Positions 1 to 7,280 of a stretch of 8,770 nt of DNA are shown piece after piece; positions within the stretch are counted from its first letter, which is position 1; every line of letters begins with the position of its first letter. Source of the stretch: JAUXEH01 sp965602945. GTDB lineage: Bacteria > Acidobacteriota > Aminicenantia > Aminicenantales > Aminicenantaceae. The notes beneath the pieces are model-generated. The model ran no database searches. It saw only the letters and a program-made list of their open reading frames with translations, and was not told the origin of the DNA. The stretch spans positions 1 to 8,770 of the forward strand of contig CBFDBC010000163.1 in the NCBI GenBank assembly GCA_965602945.1, read 5' to 3'. The position numbers and the translations under genes are program-made.

Positions 1-1274
1 CCCGGGCAGCAGGCGGTCCCGAACCAGGGCTGGCGCGCGGCCCTTCCCTTGTTGAAGCGGTATTTCCCGTCGGATTCCAGGGGATTGGGATAGAAGAACG
101 TGTCGCCTTCGAGGGAAATCCCAGCGATCACCCCGTTGTACAGCACCCGTTCCATGACATCCAGGTAGCGGGCGTCCCCATGGAGCAGGAACATGCGGTG
201 GTTCCAGAAGACCATGCCGATGGCCGCGCAGGTCTCGTTGTAGGAGGTCAGGTTCGGCAGCTCGTAGTCGTCCCCGAAGTTCTCGCGTTCATGGCGCGCA
301 CCCACCCCGCCGGTGAGCGCCATCTTCCGGCCCACCACGTTCTCCCAGAGGCGGTCCATGGCTCCGATGTAGGATGTGTCCCCGGTCAGGGCGGCCACAT
401 CGGCCATCCCGGAGTACATGTACATGCAGCGCACGGCATGTCCCACGGCATCCTCCTGCTCGAGCACCGGCTTGTGCGCCTGGATCTGGACGGGATCGTT
501 GTAGATGGCGAAGCGGTGGCCCTCGGGATAGACCTTGAGCTCCAGTTCATGCCCGCGCTGGTCCAGGAAGTACTTGGCCAGATCGAGATACTTCGCGTCA
601 CCGGTCACACGGAAAAGCTTGACCAGTCCCAACTCGATCTCCTGATGACCGGGTGCGTCGTGTTTGAGGTCCGGGCCGAAAATGGAGTCCACCAGGTCCG
701 CGTTCTTGAGCGCGATATCCAGGAAACCGCACTTGCCTGTCGCCATGAAGTGAGCTACGGCCGCCTCGTACAGGTGGCCCGCGTTGTAGAGCTCATGGCT
801 CACGGCCAGATTGGACCAGCGTTCCTCTCCGGTTCCCATCAGGGGATTCTCCGGATCGGCGGTTCTGGAGGTGAACAGATAGCCGTCTTCTTCCTGGGCC
901 GCGGCGATGACCTCGATCAGGGCGTCCAGCTCAGAATCGAGCCGCGCGTCCGGCTCGAGCGCCAGGGTGTAGGCCGCACCTTCCATGACCTTGTAGACAT
1001 CCGTATCGTTGTAGCGTTCCCCCTTGTACTTCCCCTCGAGGCGGCCTCCTGCGATGCGGAAATTGTTCACCCGTCCCGTATCCTCGTTCTGCCGCATGGC
1101 AAAGGGGATGGTCGACACCCGGTTGGTCTCGAGCCGCGGTGCCCAGAATCCGTCCGAGAGACTCACCTCCGTGAATCCGACCGGTGTGATGGGATAGTCC
1201 GGTGGATCGGCCCGAGTGCAGGCTGCGACCGTGATCAGGCATCCCAGGATAAAAGAGCACAAGAGAGTCTTCAT
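1..1274 (-). CDS. GH127 (DUF1680) beta-L-arabinofuranosidase-like lipoprotein, C-terminus cut by the left window edge
   Basis: The 424 visible residues cover the signal sequence and nearly all of the catalytic (alpha/alpha)6 barrel. GH127 enzymes remove terminal beta-L-arabinofuranose; one member releases aceric acid from RG-II. Start ATG at 1272-1274 has GGAG 9 nt upstream, inside the end of the preceding gene. Residues 1-19 form a lipoprotein signal with lipobox VAAC (Cys19), and +2 is Thr, compatible with outer-membrane sorting. Active-site landmarks, by comparison with Bifidobacterium HypBA1: Glu331 (acid/base candidate, in ENFGDDYELPN), Glu347 and Cys349 (NETC), and Cys422-Cys423-Pro at the very edge (zinc ligands, first Cys the nucleophile). 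It is about 58% identical by hand count to the other GH127 of this operon over the first ~113 residues after the signal. Two loops are longer: about 11 residues more near 241-268 and 7 more near 401-415. Last visible gene of the operon, 6 nt after the peptidase stop. Family is certain; exact substrate is not. Confidence 0.93.
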   Translation of the reverse strand, partial: MKTLLCSFILGCLITVAACTRADPPDYPITPVGFTEVSLSDGFWAPRLETNRVSTIPFAMRQNEDTGRVNNFRIAGGRLEGKYKGERYNDTDVYKVMEGAAYTLALEPDARLDSELDALIEVIAAAQEEDGYLFTSRTADPENPLMGTGEERWSNLAVSHELYNAGHLYEAAVAHFMATGKCGFLDIALKNADLVDSIFGPDLKHDAPGHQEIELGLVKLFRVTGDAKYLDLAKYFLDQRGHELELKVYPEGHRFAIYNDPVQIQAHKPVLEQEDAVGHAVRCMYMYSGMADVAALTGDTSYIGAMDRLWENVVGRKMALTGGVGARHERENFGDDYELPNLTSYNETCAAIGMVFWNHRMFLLHGDARYLDVMERVLYNGVIAGISLEGDTFFYPNPLESDGKYRFNKGRAARQPWFGTACCP

Positions 1275-1280
1275 CTGAAA

Positions 1281-2312
1281 CTACTCCAACTCCCGCATGA
1301 TGCGCAGGAGGGCCTTCATGATGCCCTCTTCCGACATCGAGTGTCCGGCGCCTTCTATGATGAAGAGCTCCGACTGGGGAAGCTTCTGATGGAGCCGATA
1401 TGCCGTTATGGGGGGACAGATCATGTCGTAGCGGCCGTTGACCAGGTATGCAGGGATGTGGGAGATCTTGTCCGCCTGATCGAACAGCTGGTTCTCCGCC
1501 AGGAAACACCCGTTGGCCAGATAGTGATTCTCGTACAGGGCCAGGGAATAGATCAGCCGGGACAGGGCCGGGGTCCGGAGGATGTTCGCAACCTCCCTGT
1601 CGGAGACCTCGAGCTCGGCGATCTTGAGCTCATATCGGGTCCATGCCTGGCTGTATCTGGCACGCGAACCGGGCTGCTCACTCCGAACTTTGTCTGCCAC
1701 CAGCTCCGGCGAAACAGGGGCGTCGAACTCTCCCTGGAACCGGTCGAAGGCCTCCGGGAAAAACGATCTGACTCCCTGATAGTAATGTTGGATTTCCGAT
1801 TTGGTCGAGGTGAATATCCCCCTCAGAACCAGCGTGCTGACGTTCCGGGGATAGGATTGGCTATAGGCTAATCCCAGCGTCGATCCCCAGGAACCGCCAA
1901 ATATGATGATCTTATCCAGGCCCAGGTGGCGCCTCAGTTTCTCGATATCGCCGACCAGGTCCGGTGTGGTGTTCCCCTCCAGCTCGGCAAAGGGTGTGGA
2001 CCTCCCGCATCCGCGCTGGTCGGACAACACAATGAGATATTTCTTGGGATCGAAAAAACGACGGTAAAACGGCTGGCTCTGCGCTCCGGGCCCGCCGTGC
2101 AGCACAAATACCGGCTTTCCCTTGGGATTACCGCAGAGCTCATAATAGATCGTGTGAATGTCCGACACCTTGAGGAGATCGGTCTTGAAGGGCTCTATCG
2201 CGGGCCAGAGCTCGACTGTTCCCTGCGCCGTGGAGAACTTTGGCACGGCACACAGGCCCCCAAGCAGGCCCATGATAAGAAGAATTTTCCTGTTCATGCG
2301 GTTCCGGTTCAT
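1281..2312 (-). CDS. Exported prolyl iminopeptidase-like alpha/beta hydrolase (peptidase family S33)
   Basis: 343 residues. Family members remove an N-terminal proline (often also hydroxyproline) from peptides, EC 3.4.11.5. Hallmarks: oxyanion motif HGGPG at 72-76, DQRGCGRS at 98-105, nucleophile elbow GGSWGS at 139-144 (Ser141), AWTRYE at 223-228, ENHY at 261-264 (amino-end recognition in the family), NGRYD with Asp296, and GAGHS with His324. The catalytic triad is therefore complete and the length is only slightly above the usual ~315, the excess being an N-terminal signal peptide: basic MNRNRMNRK, hydrophobic core to about residue 23, likely cleavage after Ser-Thr-Ala29. There is no lipobox. 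Classical bacterial enzymes are cytoplasmic, so export is notable. The ATG at 2310-2312 is chosen because AAAGGAAAGG lies just upstream; a second in-frame ATG at 2297 has only a weak site. It lies between a GH97 gene (67 nt upstream) and a GH127 gene (6 nt downstream). Other S33 aminopeptidase specificities cannot be excluded. Confidence 0.9.
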   Translation of the reverse strand: MNRNRMNRKILLIMGLLGGLCAVPKFSTAQGTVELWPAIEPFKTDLLKVSDIHTIYYELCGNPKGKPVFVLHGGPGAQSQPFYRRFFDPKKYLIVLSDQRGCGRSTPFAELEGNTTPDLVGDIEKLRRHLGLDKIIIFGGSWGSTLGLAYSQSYPRNVSTLVLRGIFTSTKSEIQHYYQGVRSFFPEAFDRFQGEFDAPVSPELVADKVRSEQPGSRARYSQAWTRYELKIAELEVSDREVANILRTPALSRLIYSLALYENHYLANGCFLAENQLFDQADKISHIPAYLVNGRYDMICPPITAYRLHQKLPQSELFIIEGAGHSMSEEGIMKALLRIMRELE

Positions 2313-2379
2313 CTTGCCTTTCCTTTGTCCGGATTGGACCTTCTATGATATCCCCAGGTTTGGGATCCGGGACCAACAG

Positions 2380-4359
2380 TCAGTAGATCCGGGCGGCCCA
2401 GCCGCCGCCCGGGGCCAGCCGGATCCGGATCTTCCGATCCGGCGTGACGGTCATCCGCCCCCGCTCGAAGTCATTGCCGTAGCGTTCCGCGTTGGGGCCA
2501 TCCTGGAAGAATTCCATGGTGTGGTCACCCGGCGGGAGAAAGGAAAAATCCACCGTGAGCTCCCGCGGCGACCAGTCGGTCATGGCGCCCACGTACCATT
2601 CTTCCCCGCTCTTGCGGGCGATCAGCACGTAGTCGCCCACCCGGGCGTCCAGGACCCTGGTCTCGTCCCACACCGTGGGCACGGGAGCCAGAAACTCCAT
2701 GCACTCTTTTTCCCTTTGATAGTGCGAGGGGCTGTCTGCCAGCATCTGGAGCGGGCTCTCGAACACCACGTACATAGCCAACTGGTGGCAGCGCGTGCCC
2801 AGGCTCATGGGGCGTGTGAACACGGTGGAGAAGTTCTTGTCCTGTGCGTTGATCATGGCACCCGGTGTGTAGTCCATGGGTCCGGCCAGCATCCGGATGA
2901 AGGGCAGGGTCACGTTGTGCTCAGGCGTGGGGTGCTTGCTCCATTTCACGTGTTCCAGGCCACGCACTCCTTCGCGCGTGAGCACGTTGGGGAAGGCCCT
3001 CCGCAGGCCCGCCGGCTTGTACGATCCGTGGAAGTCGACCAGGAGCTTGCGCTCGGCGGCCGCCTCGGCAACCCTCCAGTAGTAGTTGACCATCCACTGG
3101 TCATCCCGCTGCATGAAGTCGACCTTGATGCCCTTGATCCCCCAGTCTGCGAACAGGTCCAGGGCCTCGTCCAGCTGATCGTCCAGGGTCTTCCACACCA
3201 CCCAAAGGATCACACCCACGTTTTTCCTGCGGGCATGGGCCAGAAGGGAGTCCATGTCGATGTCCGGGTTGACCTTGAGCAGGTCCGTGGTGTCGGACCA
3301 GCCCTCGTCCAGGATGATATATTCGATCCCGTACTGCGAGGCAAAATCGACGTAATGCTTGTAGGTCTCGGTGTTGATTCCGGCGCGGAAGTCCACGCCG
3401 AAGATGTTGTTGGCGTTCCACCAGTCCCAGGCCACCTTGCCCGGCCGGATCCAGGAGGAGTCCCGGATCCGGTTCTCGGGGGAAAGCCTGTAGACCATCT
3501 GGCTCTCGATGAGGTCTCCGTCCCTCTCCGCGATCACCAGCATCCGCCAGGGGAAGCTGCGGCGGCCCCGCGTCCTGGCGATGTGATCCGCCCGTTCGGT
3601 CACCTCCACGGTGCGGTCACGGGTCTGCTTTTCCTGTACGGCCACAGCCGGGAAGAGCCCTCGCAGCGCGAATCCCCCGCTTCCCCTGAGGTAGAGGCCC
3701 GCGTAGTCCTCCAGGCCTGCCTCGGTAAACGCGACCTTGGGGCCGTCCGCTACGTCGATCAGGACAGGAAGGTGCGCCATCTTGTCAGCAGGGATCTCAC
3801 TCAACGGCAGATATTCGTACAGCCTTTCGGAGTGAGTCAGGAAACTTTCCTCTGTGGGGAAGAAGACCTTGTGGTCCCGGGGGAAATTCAGCACGACCTC
3901 TTCTCCGGTCACAGAAACCTCATCCGGGAACTCGGTCCGGAAACGGTAGGCCACCCCGTCGTCATAGGCGCGGAAATCCACCTCGAAACGGCCGGCGAAT
4001 TTCAGGGAAACCTCGTTCCAGTGGTCGGAAACGGCCCGTGATTTCTGCCGCACCACCGGGTAGAGCGTGTCTTTCTTGGAGCGGTGAGTGAAGCTCTTGA
4101 GCTCGGGCGCGGCACCCAGTTTTCCGTGATCTTTTAAGGACAGGGACAGGGTATTGGGACCGGTCAGGAGCTCGGATCCGAAAAAAACCGTGTAGGTGAT
4201 GCGGTCCTGGATCTCGATGCGGACACGGATCTTCCCGTTGGGCGAGAGGACCTCGTGGGCGTCTTCAGCCGGCACGGCGAGGTCTCCCATCCAAAAAAGA
4301 GCCAGGCAGGCGAGTATGATTTGCATCAAAAGTGGTTTCATGACGTGCCCCTTCCCCAT
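2380..4359 (-). CDS. GH97 glycosidase, retaining type (alpha-galactosidase or beta-L-arabinopyranosidase-like), secreted
   Basis: 659 residues, the usual GH97 length: N-terminal beta-sandwich (about 35-300), (beta/alpha)8 barrel (about 305-560), C-terminal beta-sandwich to the end. The barrel carries WDWWN (311-315), ILDEGWSD (349-356) and GIKGIKVDFMQRDDQ (407-421). Asp414 in KVDFM matches the nucleophile of retaining GH97 enzymes such as the Bacteroides alpha-galactosidase, rather than the inverting SusB group, which lacks it. Glu463 and Glu469 (TREGVRGLE), six residues apart, match the calcium-ligand and acid/base glutamates; this assignment is from remembered spacing. Reported retaining activities include alpha-galactosidase and beta-L-arabinopyranosidase. 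A signal peptide (hydrophobic 9-24, likely cleavage after Val-Pro-Ala31) predicts export. The start is ambiguous: ATG at 4359 (GAGG six nt upstream) or ATG at 4341 (AAGGGG six nt upstream, more typical signal peptide); numbering here uses 4359. It follows the large GH127 gene by 46 nt. Confidence 0.92.
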   Translation of the reverse strand: MGKGHVMKPLLMQIILACLALFWMGDLAVPAEDAHEVLSPNGKIRVRIEIQDRITYTVFFGSELLTGPNTLSLSLKDHGKLGAAPELKSFTHRSKKDTLYPVVRQKSRAVSDHWNEVSLKFAGRFEVDFRAYDDGVAYRFRTEFPDEVSVTGEEVVLNFPRDHKVFFPTEESFLTHSERLYEYLPLSEIPADKMAHLPVLIDVADGPKVAFTEAGLEDYAGLYLRGSGGFALRGLFPAVAVQEKQTRDRTVEVTERADHIARTRGRRSFPWRMLVIAERDGDLIESQMVYRLSPENRIRDSSWIRPGKVAWDWWNANNIFGVDFRAGINTETYKHYVDFASQYGIEYIILDEGWSDTTDLLKVNPDIDMDSLLAHARRKNVGVILWVVWKTLDDQLDEALDLFADWGIKGIKVDFMQRDDQWMVNYYWRVAEAAAERKLLVDFHGSYKPAGLRRAFPNVLTREGVRGLEHVKWSKHPTPEHNVTLPFIRMLAGPMDYTPGAMINAQDKNFSTVFTRPMSLGTRCHQLAMYVVFESPLQMLADSPSHYQREKECMEFLAPVPTVWDETRVLDARVGDYVLIARKSGEEWYVGAMTDWSPRELTVDFSFLPPGDHTMEFFQDGPNAERYGNDFERGRMTVTPDRKIRIRLAPGGGWAARIY

Positions 4360-4405
4360 GGATTTCCTCGCTCAAGTGCTTATCCGGAAAGATTCAACGG
4401 GCAGG

Positions 4406-6814
4406 CTATCTCACCCGCCACTCATGGATGCCGGTGGCAAACTCCCCCTGCAGCTTGATCTCGAGCCGCAGGGCCCGGGTTTCGACCGAACGGAAGGCGA
4501 CCCGGTTGTACGTGTCCCTCTCCACCTCATAGGTGTCGCCGGTCAGTACCGGTTTCCAGTTCGTGCCCTCTCGGTACAGGAGGCGCCAGGAATCCGGCAC
4601 ACGGCAGCCCCCCATCCCGGTGTCATCGAACCAGTAGACTTCGACCACCGACACCCTCCGCCGTTCGGGAAAGTCGAGCTGGATCCATTCGATGGTCCCC
4701 TTCTTGGGCCACCAGTGGAAGTAGGGGATCGAGTGGTCGATGGAGCTTTCAGGCTCCAGTTGATCGTTGACCGCCTCCGGATTGCGCCCGTCCGAGGCCG
4801 TGACTTTGCTGCGGGAGGCGATGCTGGGCGGTGGGAGGGGGCGGGCCGCATTCGCCCTCCGGGCCAGCCAGACGGACATCTCTCCTTTGCCCCGGTGGGC
4901 CCAGGCATAGTAGGGGATGGCGGTGAATTCCTGGACCTGCTCCTCTATCCCGGTTCCGTCTGCGGTCAGATGCAGAGCTCCGGCCCGGCCCCTTATGACC
5001 TGCACGCCGTTGAGCAGCTGGGGGAGGAATTCCGTGGTCAGGACCGCCTCATCGGGGAGCCTGAGGTTGCGTACCTTTCCCGTCTCGCTGTCCGTCCATT
5101 CCACGCAGTAGACCAGCGGTCCACGCTCCAGGGCCACACGGCCGATGTTGGCGGCCACTCCCGGGTGGGATCCCACCCGCCTGACCGGCATGGGCAGGCC
5201 CAGCCGCACGGTATCGCCGCTCCGCCAGCCGCGGCGGATGAGGGCGTAGCCGTCGGACAGCTCGTATTCCACCTGATCCCCGTTGACCTCCAGGATAATG
5301 TCTTCTTCAAGAGTGATAAGGTATCTGTACAGATCGCTGGGTACCGGTCTGTCCAGCGCCCAGCCCGGCAAACGGATGCGCAGGGTCCATTCCCGGGTCT
5401 TTTCCGGCTCGATCGTCATCCGCACCTCGCCCTCGAAGGGATAGCGCGTCTCCTGCAGGATATCGACCATCTGCCCGCCCACGGGGATCCGGGCCCGGCT
5501 TCCGATGAAAAGGTTGACATAGAGCTGGTCGTCCCGGTGGGCATAGATGTAGCCGGGGAGGGACGGTACGAACCTCACGATATTGGAGGGGCAGCAGGCG
5601 CAGGCGAACCAGGGGGAGCGGTCCTCTCCCTGGAAGGTCTCCAGGCGGTTGGGGTAGAAAAAGCGGTTCCCCTCCAGCGAGATGCCCGAGAGAAAGCCGT
5701 TGTAGATCACCCGCTCCGCGATGTCCATGTAACGGGCCTGACCGTGCATCAGGAACATGCGGTGGTTCCAGAGCACGTTCGCGATGGAGGCACAGGTCTC
5801 GCTGTAGGCGATCCGGTTGGGGAGCTCGTAATCCGGTCCGAATCCCTCGTGACCCCCGGCCGCGCCGATCCCTCCGGTCAGATAGAGTTTCTTGCCCACC
5901 ACATTTTCCCAGATGCGGTCGATGGCCTGGATGTAGCTGCTGTCCCCGGTGAGGGCAGCCACATCCGCCATGCCGGTGTACATGTAGGCGGCTCGCACCG
6001 CGTGTCCAACGGCTGTCTCCTGTTCCAGGACAGGGATGTGGTCCTGGCTGTATTCCCCGTAGAGCTCGTGTCCCTCCGGGTTCCCGCGCTGGTCCAGGAA
6101 GAATTTGGCAAGATCCAGGTATTTCCTCTCACCGGTCAGCCGGTAGAGCTTGCCCAGGCCGATCTCGATCTCCTGGTGTCCGGGGGGGTAACGTTTCTTG
6201 TCGGGACCGAAGACCTCGAGGATGAGTGCGGCGTTCCTGAGGGCCACATCCAGCAGCGTACGCTTCCCCGTCGCCTGGTAGTAGGCCACCGCCCCCTCGT
6301 ACAGGTGACCCACGTTGTAGAGCTCGTGCCCGTGCGCGATGTCCGACCAGCGTTCCTCTCCGCCGGGGGGCATCTTATCCTGGTGCATGGCCGTGCGGGC
6401 GGTGTAGAGGTAGCCGTCCTCCTCCTGGGCGGCCGCGATCTTGGCGATGATCCCGTCCACGGTTTTCTCGAGTTCCGGATCCGGGAACAGGGCCAGGGAA
6501 TAGGCTGCGCCCTCGATGATCTTGAACACGTCGGAGTCGTTGAAGTAGTATCCCTCCGGTTTTCCTTCCTCCAGGCCCGCGGCTTTGGCGAAGTTGGAGA
6601 TGCGTCCGGTCTCCTCGCTCATCTGCAGGGCATAGGGGATCGTGACCTCGCGGTTGGTCTTCATCCGCGGCAGCCAGAAGGCATCCATGATCTCCACGTC
6701 TGTGAAGGGGACCGGGGTGATCGGGTAGTCCTGGGACTGTGTGCCGCACGCGGCTGCCAGCATCACCAGCATGAGGACCACGGAGGCCTGGGGGATTAAA
6801 TGCTTGATGTCCAC
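4406..6814 (-). CDS. GH127 (DUF1680) beta-L-arabinofuranosidase-like lipoprotein with C-terminal discoidin-like (F5/8 type C) domain
   Basis: 802 residues from a GTG start at 6812-6814, chosen because AAGGA sits six nt upstream and it yields a compact lipoprotein signal ending in LAAAC (Cys23). In-frame TTG (6847) and ATG (6841, 6838) starts have no visible ribosome site and would give an odd long N-terminus. The catalytic barrel carries YELPN, SETC (Glu339, Cys341) and CACCPS (Cys407-Cys408), matching the GH127 zinc site and cysteine nucleophile. Glu323 (HEGF) is the acid/base candidate, 16 residues before Glu339 as in HypBA1. Beta-sandwich domains follow to about 650. The last ~135 residues, starting at KVTASDGRNPEAVND and containing IEWIQLDF and the terminal HEWRVR, look like an F5/8 type C (CBM32-like) sugar-binding fold. 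It is the first gene of the four-enzyme operon; its upstream region is shared with a divergent DUF3467 gene. Family assignment is firm; activity could be on arabinan side chains, Hyp-linked arabinose or RG-II. Confidence 0.93.
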   Translation of the reverse strand: MDIKHLIPQASVVLMLVMLAAACGTQSQDYPITPVPFTDVEIMDAFWLPRMKTNREVTIPYALQMSEETGRISNFAKAAGLEEGKPEGYYFNDSDVFKIIEGAAYSLALFPDPELEKTVDGIIAKIAAAQEEDGYLYTARTAMHQDKMPPGGEERWSDIAHGHELYNVGHLYEGAVAYYQATGKRTLLDVALRNAALILEVFGPDKKRYPPGHQEIEIGLGKLYRLTGERKYLDLAKFFLDQRGNPEGHELYGEYSQDHIPVLEQETAVGHAVRAAYMYTGMADVAALTGDSSYIQAIDRIWENVVGKKLYLTGGIGAAGGHEGFGPDYELPNRIAYSETCASIANVLWNHRMFLMHGQARYMDIAERVIYNGFLSGISLEGNRFFYPNRLETFQGEDRSPWFACACCPSNIVRFVPSLPGYIYAHRDDQLYVNLFIGSRARIPVGGQMVDILQETRYPFEGEVRMTIEPEKTREWTLRIRLPGWALDRPVPSDLYRYLITLEEDIILEVNGDQVEYELSDGYALIRRGWRSGDTVRLGLPMPVRRVGSHPGVAANIGRVALERGPLVYCVEWTDSETGKVRNLRLPDEAVLTTEFLPQLLNGVQVIRGRAGALHLTADGTGIEEQVQEFTAIPYYAWAHRGKGEMSVWLARRANAARPLPPPSIASRSKVTASDGRNPEAVNDQLEPESSIDHSIPYFHWWPKKGTIEWIQLDFPERRRVSVVEVYWFDDTGMGGCRVPDSWRLLYREGTNWKPVLTGDTYEVERDTYNRVAFRSVETRALRLEIKLQGEFATGIHEWRVR

Positions 6815-6820
6815 GACGGT

Positions 6821-6825
6821 TCCTT
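6821..6825 (-). promoter_or_regulatory. Ribosome binding site deciding the GTG start of the operon's first GH127 gene
   Basis: On the minus strand AAGGA is followed by six nucleotides (ACCGTC) and GTG at 6814. Upstream in-frame TTG/ATG codons at 6847, 6841 and 6838 lack any purine-rich site at the right distance. The GTG start also gives a cleaner lipoprotein signal peptide. Confidence 0.65.
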
Positions 6826-6898
6826 GTCCGTGAACCATCATATCCAAAAATCGGAAATCAGGCTACTCTTTTATTGCGGCTTAAAAAGAATCACCCCT

Positions 6899-6926
6899 TT
6901 GTCCGTGCCGGTAAGGATGGTATCAT
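6899..6926 (+). promoter_or_regulatory. Possible sigma70-like promoter of the DUF3467 gene
   Basis: TTGTCC (6899-6904) and TATCAT (6921-6926) are separated by 16 nt, matching the -35 and -10 consensus at 4/6 and 5/6 positions. A start near 6933 would leave a ~55-nt leader. The rest of the 173-bp gap (6815-6987) must also hold the promoter for the minus-strand glycosidase operon. I found no convincing one; a TATAGT box (complement of 6946-6951) exists but without a good -35. Confidence 0.35.
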
Positions 6927-6987
6927 AAGGGCTGCATTGGTGCTGACTATATGATTTAGGCAGGAAGCCGAAAAAGGGAGATCGACA

Positions 6988-7272
6988 ATGCCGGATGACA
7001 AAAAAGAGATCAAGGTGACATTTCCCCCCAAACTTCACGGCGGGGTCTATGCCAACAACATGATGGTGGCCCACACCAAGGAGGAATTCATCATGGATTT
7101 CCTGATGGTGGCTCCCCCCGAGGGCGCCGTGACCGCTCGGGTCATCGTCTCCCCCGGCCACATGAAAAGGATCCTGGCTGCGTTGATCGACAATGTTAAA
7201 AGATACGAGAGCCAGCACGGCCCCATCGAAGAGGGGGAGGGGCCTGACGGGAACATCGGAATCATACATTAG
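6988..7272 (+). CDS. DUF3467 family small protein
   Basis: 94 residues, ATG start with AGGGAG (6975-6980) seven nt upstream. The sequence GGVYANNMMVAHTKEEF (18-34) followed by MDFL, and then ARVIVSPGHMKRILAALIDN (50-69), are the hallmarks of DUF3467, a small cytoplasmic family of unknown function found in several phyla. There is no signal peptide, membrane segment or cysteine. The C-terminal ~20 residues are acidic and Gly-rich (EEGEGPDGNIG) and probably flexible. The protein is close to full family length. It is transcribed divergently from the glycosidase operon and convergently with the HAAS gene, whose stop lies only 8 nt away, so it appears to be a single-gene unit. Function cannot be deduced; the link to its neighbours may be accidental. 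Confidence 0.88.
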   Translation: MPDDKKEIKVTFPPKLHGGVYANNMMVAHTKEEFIMDFLMVAPPEGAVTARVIVSPGHMKRILAALIDNVKRYESQHGPIEEGEGPDGNIGIIH

Positions 7273-7280
7273 CCCAGGTA

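Noticed and set aside
180..1871. Long open frame (563 codons) on the plus strand
   Set aside because: It lies antisense to the distal GH127 and peptidase genes, which have clear family motifs. Its translation is Val/Gly/His-rich without recognisable domains, an effect of high-GC codon bias.
2354..2370. Weak inverted repeat ATCCC...GGGAT between the GH97 and peptidase genes
   Set aside because: Five-bp stem with mismatches next to the loop and no T-run; too weak to call a terminator inside an apparent operon.
2158..4041. Open frame of 627 codons on the plus strand
   Set aside because: Antisense shadow of the GH97 gene; no ribosome site or domain, and composition is typical of a complementary-strand frame.
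4309..4341. Possible lipobox ILAC in the GH97 signal peptide
   Set aside because: The hydrophobic stretch before the Cys is too short, and the -2 Leu is atypical. A type I site at Val-Pro-Ala fits better.
4196..6799. Open frame of 867 codons on the plus strand
   Set aside because: Antisense to the GH127 gene. It resembles the 180-1871 frame only because the two sense genes are paralogues.
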